Part shown: piece by piece, positions 60,658 through 64,000 of the stretch
Position numbering within the stretch: the first letter of the stretch is position 1
Layout: each line of letters opens with the position of its first letter
DNA from: Allorhizobium pseudoryzae
GTDB taxonomy: Bacteria > Pseudomonadota > Alphaproteobacteria > Rhizobiales > Rhizobiaceae
DNA length: 64,000 bases
NCBI RefSeq assembly: GCF_011046245.1
Contig: NZ_CP049241.1
Coordinates: forward strand, 620,001-684,000
Direction of reading: 5' to 3'
Notes under the pieces: generated by a model
What the model was told of the DNA's origin: nothing
Seen by the model: only the letters and a program-made list of their open reading frames with translations
Databases searched by the model: none
Made by a program: the position numbers and the translations under genes

Positions 60658-63216
60658 TTACCCCATCGCCTCGGAGATGAGGTCGTCCGCCGCCTCTTCC
60701 AGCACGAATTCCTGGGCTTCGCCGGCCACCGGTTCGCGGCCGATTTCCAGCATGACCGGCACCGCGAGCGGCGAGACCCGATCGAGCGCCCGGTGTACCA
60801 CGTGGCCCTTGATTCGCCTCAGCATACCGCCGAGGCGGCCAATGTCCAAAAGGCCGGATGCGGCATCGCGCCGCGTGGCTTCCAAGAGGATGTGATCCGG
60901 CTCGTGGCTGCGCAGCACGTCATAGATGAGATCGGTCGAGACCGTGACCTGACGGCCCGTCTTTTCCTTGCCGGGATGGCGGCGTTCGATGAGGCCGGAG
61001 ATCACCGCGCATTGGCGGAAGGTGCGCTTCAGCATGAAACTTTCGGCAAGCCAGGCCTCCAGATCATCGCCCAGCATGTCCTCGTCGAACAGGTCGCCCA
61101 GCGAGAGATGGCCGCGGTCGATCATCTCCCCCATATCGTTCAGCGACCAGATGGCGAGCGCATAGTCATTGGCGACGAAGCCGAGCGGACGGGCGCCTGC
61201 CCGCTCCAGCCGGCGGGTGAGCAGCATGCCGAGCGTCTGATGCGCGAGGCGTCCTTCGAAGCAATAGGCGACCATGAAGAAGCGGTTGCCGCGCGGAAAG
61301 GTCTCGATCAGCAGTTCGTCACGCTTCGGCAGCATCGATTTTTCGTTCTGGATCGCCAGCCAGTCGCGCACCTGATCGGGCAGCACGTGCCAGCGCGAGG
61401 GATCGGCCAGCATCGCGCGCACCTGGTCCGCCAGATAGGTGGAGAGCGGAAATTTCCCCCCCGCATAGGCAGGGATTTTCGGATCGAGCGAGACGGCATT
61501 GGTGACCAGGCATTCGTTTTCGCGGATGCCTTCGAAGCGCAGCACCTTGCCGGAGAACAGGAAGGTGTCGCCCTGCACCAGTTGTTCAAGAAAATATTCC
61601 TCGACCTTGCCGAGCGACATCCCGCCGCGCCCGACAGAGCCCAACTGGTTGCGCTTCACCAGCCGGACATTGAGTTCGGTCGCCTCGACAATGGTGCCGA
61701 GATTCATGCGGTATTGCTGGGCCACCTGCGGATTGGAGACCCGCCAGCGGCCTTCCTTCGTCTTGCGGATCTTGGCGTAACGCTCGTAGGTGCGCAGGGC
61801 ATAACCGCCGGTCGCGACGAAATCGACGATGCGTTCGAACATCTCCCAGGAGAGATCGGCATAGGGCGAGGCGCTGGTCACCTCGTCGTAGAGTTCGAGC
61901 GCATCGAAGGGCTCGGCGCAGGCCATGCCGAGCACGTGCTGGGCCAGCACATCGAGCGCACCCTCGCCGACCGGAGGCGTATCCTGGGCGCCGATGTAAT
62001 TGGCGTCGAGGGCCGCCTGGCACTCCATCACCTCGAACCGGTTGGCCGGCACCAGGATTGCCTTGGACGGTTCGTCCATGCGGTGGTTGGAGCGGCCGAT
62101 ACGCTGGGCAAGCCGCGAGGCCCCTTTCGGCGCGCCGACATGCACCACGAGATCGACATCGCCCCAGTCGAGCCCCATGTCGAGGGTGGAGGTGGCGACG
62201 ACGGCGCGCAGCTTGTTGGCGCTCATCGCCGCCTCCACCTTGCGCCGCTGGCCGGCATCGAGCGAGCCGTGGTGGAGCGCGATCGGCAGGCTGTCGTCGT
62301 TGATCGTCCAAAGTTCCTGGAAGAGCAGTTCGGCCTGGAAGCGCGTGTTGACGAAGATCAGCGTGGTCTTGTGGTTGCGGATTTCCTCGTAGACCGCGGG
62401 GATGGCATAGGCTGCGACATGGCCGGCCCAGGGCAGCCGCTGCTCCGTCGTCATGATCGAAATGTTCGGCGCAGCGCCGCCCGTGACATGCACGAGGCCC
62501 GCGGGGGGTGCGGGGTGTTCACCCTGCGGCACTTCTCTGACTATGCCGCTTTGCGGCACCAGCCAGCGCTGCAGATCCATGGGATCGGAGACGGTGGCGG
62601 ACAGGCCGATGGTGCGCAGACCAGGCGCGTGTTTGCGCAACCGCGCGAGGCCCAGAGACAGGAGATGGCCACGCTTGGACGTAACGAGCGAATGCAGCTC
62701 GTCCAGCACCACATATTTCAGGTCCTTGAAGAAGCGTTCCGCGTCCGTGTTGGCGAGCAGCAGCGCCACCTGTTCCGGCGTCGTCAGCAGGATGTCCGGC
62801 GGGTTCAGCTTCTGGCGCTGGCGCTTGGCCTGCGGCGTGTCGCCGGTGCGGTTCTCGATCGAAACCGGCAGACCCATTTCCGCCACCGGTTTCATGAGGT
62901 TGCGCTCGATATCGACGGCAAGCGCCTTGAGCGGCGAGATGTAGAGCGTGTGGACCCCGACAAAGGCGGAACCGGGCGGAAGCTTGCCGCGTCGCGTTAG
63001 GTCGGTCAGCGAGGGCAGGAAACCGGCGAGCGTCTTGCCGGCGCCGGTCGGTGCAATCAGCAGCATGTTTTCGCCGGCGGTGGCCCGGGCGAGCAGCTCC
63101 ATCTGGTGCGCACGCGGCGCCCAGCCCTTTTCCGCGAACCATTTTTGAAAGGAGCGCGGCAGGAGATCGAGGCTTAAGGTCGGGTGATCAGCGAGGCTTG
63201 TGTCCACGTCTGCCAA
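60658..63216 (-). CDS. Ligase-associated DEAD/DEAH-box DNA helicase (Lhr-like)
   Basis: This 852-residue superfamily 2 helicase has Walker A MLLIAPTGAGKTLAGFLP (about 57), DEAD-like LDELHSL, SAT in TIGLSATVSD, and C-terminal motifs STLDMGLDWGDVDLVVHVG and RIGRSNHRMDEPSKA. The Lhr-type winged and DUF4910-like C-terminus follows. It belongs to the ligase-associated DNA repair cluster with pdeM. Length is typical. Confidence 0.93.
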   Translation of the reverse strand: MADVDTSLADHPTLSLDLLPRSFQKWFAEKGWAPRAHQMELLARATAGENMLLIAPTGAGKTLAGFLPSLTDLTRRGKLPPGSAFVGVHTLYISPLKALAVDIERNLMKPVAEMGLPVSIENRTGDTPQAKRQRQKLNPPDILLTTPEQVALLLANTDAERFFKDLKYVVLDELHSLVTSKRGHLLSLGLARLRKHAPGLRTIGLSATVSDPMDLQRWLVPQSGIVREVPQGEHPAPPAGLVHVTGGAAPNISIMTTEQRLPWAGHVAAYAIPAVYEEIRNHKTTLIFVNTRFQAELLFQELWTINDDSLPIALHHGSLDAGQRRKVEAAMSANKLRAVVATSTLDMGLDWGDVDLVVHVGAPKGASRLAQRIGRSNHRMDEPSKAILVPANRFEVMECQAALDANYIGAQDTPPVGEGALDVLAQHVLGMACAEPFDALELYDEVTSASPYADLSWEMFERIVDFVATGGYALRTYERYAKIRKTKEGRWRVSNPQVAQQYRMNLGTIVEATELNVRLVKRNQLGSVGRGGMSLGKVEEYFLEQLVQGDTFLFSGKVLRFEGIRENECLVTNAVSLDPKIPAYAGGKFPLSTYLADQVRAMLADPSRWHVLPDQVRDWLAIQNEKSMLPKRDELLIETFPRGNRFFMVAYCFEGRLAHQTLGMLLTRRLERAGARPLGFVANDYALAIWSLNDMGEMIDRGHLSLGDLFDEDMLGDDLEAWLAESFMLKRTFRQCAVISGLIERRHPGKEKTGRQVTVSTDLIYDVLRSHEPDHILLEATRRDAASGLLDIGRLGGMLRRIKGHVVHRALDRVSPLAVPVMLEIGREPVAGEAQEFVLEEAADDLISEAMG

Positions 63217-63246
63217 GGTAATGGCTCAGACGCGAATGAGAAGAGG

Positions 63247-63891
63247 CTATCGCACGATATACCGATCCGTGCGGTGGTTGATGGCGAGCGTGAGGTTCAA
63301 CGTCACCGCCGCGAGGATCGAGCAGGCGATCACGAAGGGGGTGGCGACGAAGAAGGAGACCGTCAGCACCACGCCATCAAGCGCCAGCTGCACCAGGCCG
63401 GCGCGCCAGCCGAACTTGTCCTGCAGGTAGAGCGCCAGGATGCCGAAGCCGCCGAGGCTGGCGCGGTGGCGGAAGAGTGCCAGCATGCCGGTGCCGATCA
63501 AGAGCCCGCCGAACAGGGCCGCCACCAGCGGGTTGATGTCGCCGATCGAGATCAGGCCCGGCAGGACTTCGGTAAAGAAGGAGGTGAGCGCCACGGCGGC
63601 GAAGGTCTTCAGCGTGAAAGCGAGGCCGAGACGCTTGTAGGCCAGCCAGTAGAAAGGCAGGTTCAACAGGAAGAAGACGGTACCGAAACTGAGGCCGGTC
63701 GAATAGCGCAGCAGGAAACCGAGGCCGGCGGTGCCGCCGATCAAAAGATGGGCGGAGGCAAGCAGCGTGACGCCGAGCGCCGCCAGCATGGAGCCGGCCA
63801 CCACGCCCTGGATATCCTCCAGGATCGAATGGCGCTCCGAACTCGAGGCCCAGAAGCCGACCGGCGTCTTTTGCTGCGTTGCGTTCGCCAT
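63247..63891 (-). CDS. YitT family membrane protein
   Basis: This protein of about 214 residues starts at MANATQQKTPVGFWASS (63891); a longer in-frame start lies inside the upstream gene. It has six hydrophobic segments (VVAGSMLAALGVTLLASAHL, FGTVFFLLNLPFYWLAYK, PLVAALFGGLLIGTGMLALF) and ends AINHRTDRYIVR. YitT proteins are poorly characterised transport-like membrane proteins. Its start overlaps the stop of a near-identical upstream gene (TGATG), showing a tandem duplication. Confidence 0.85.
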   Translation of the reverse strand: MANATQQKTPVGFWASSSERHSILEDIQGVVAGSMLAALGVTLLASAHLLIGGTAGLGFLLRYSTGLSFGTVFFLLNLPFYWLAYKRLGLAFTLKTFAAVALTSFFTEVLPGLISIGDINPLVAALFGGLLIGTGMLALFRHRASLGGFGILALYLQDKFGWRAGLVQLALDGVVLTVSFFVATPFVIACSILAAVTLNLTLAINHRTDRYIVR

Positions 63892-64000
63892 CAGCGCACC
63901 ACGATGTAACGGTCCGAGCGGTGGTTGATCGCCAGGAACAGGTTGAGGATCACGGCGCCGAGGATTGACCAGATGACGATCTGCCAATCCAGCACCAGGA
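63891..64000 (-). CDS. YitT family membrane protein, C-terminal fragment cut by window
   Basis: The frame enters from the right window edge and ends with ILGAVILNLFLAINHRSDRYIVVR and TGA overlapping the next gene's ATG. The tail is almost the same as that of the YitT-type gene downstream (LTLAINHRTDRYIVR), so the two are paralogues in tandem. The N-terminus lies outside the window. Confidence 0.75.
   Translation of the reverse strand, partial: LVLDWQIVIWSILGAVILNLFLAINHRSDRYIVVR

Overview
The window reads as a chromosomal segment of a member of the Rhizobiaceae (Agrobacterium/Rhizobium/Neorhizobium-like Alphaproteobacteria), interrupted by one well-bounded mobile element. The basis is gene content and order: yacG, maf, infA, a low-molecular-weight phosphatase, a UPF0262 gene, hisD, a DUF2948 gene and murA in one run; a podJ-type polarity gene beside a beta-oxidation operon; ligase-associated helicase and pdeM genes; and the GC-rich palindromic intergenic repeats common in this family. 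No genus is claimed.

Layout. 1-6986 is core: a partial metal-dependent hydrolase, tRNA-Phe, the yacG-to-murA run on the minus strand, and an intact tRNA-Thr(GGU). 7024-30190 is a 23.2 kb Tn7-like transposon. Its ends are supported directly by a 26-bp terminal inverted repeat (23 of 26 matching) and a 5-bp target duplication TCAGG flush against both ends (7019-7023 and 30191-30195). Its transposition genes form an overlapping operon, a small leader ORF then tnsA-tnsB-tnsC-tniQ (24083-30013). There are no Cas genes or CRISPR repeats, so it is not a CRISPR-guided element.

The transposon cargo (7131-23651) looks like a compact conflict or defence island. It holds a GHKL-ATPase/PD-(D/E)XK-like nuclease fusion; a tandem-repeat HYAYRP protein; a frameshifted PIN toxin; a minus-strand operon of a TnsA-like protein, a soluble AAA+/M41 FtsH-like protease and a calcineurin-type phosphoesterase; an HTH gene with a palindromic operator upstream of an IetA/IetS-like AAA+ ATPase and subtilase pair; and a translationally overlapping pair of an LCAT-like lipase and a CHAT (caspase-like) protease. 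That last pair is the best candidate in the window for an undescribed protease-lipase conflict system. Several cargo genes at the left are decayed.

30196-42137 returns to core: cheW, galE/exoB, a PLP aminotransferase, mscL, a transporter-fused hybrid histidine kinase, an OpgC-type membrane protein, an HWE-type kinase, a LrgA/LrgB pair and a small conserved protein. 42709-44324 is a small accessory insert: a tcmP-like gene and a three-Cys-motif Gp37/Gp68 (DUF5131) gene, convergent with overlapping 3' ends.

44561-64000 is core again: a periplasmic protein; a beta-oxidation operon (acyl-CoA dehydrogenase, thiolase, FadJ-like) with a MazEF/PemIK toxin-antitoxin pair inside it; podJ; a TauE/SafE permease with a TIGR02186 partner; a DUF4394 protein divergent from an ECF sigma/anti-sigma pair; pdeM and the ligase-associated helicase; and tandem YitT-type membrane genes cut by the window edge.
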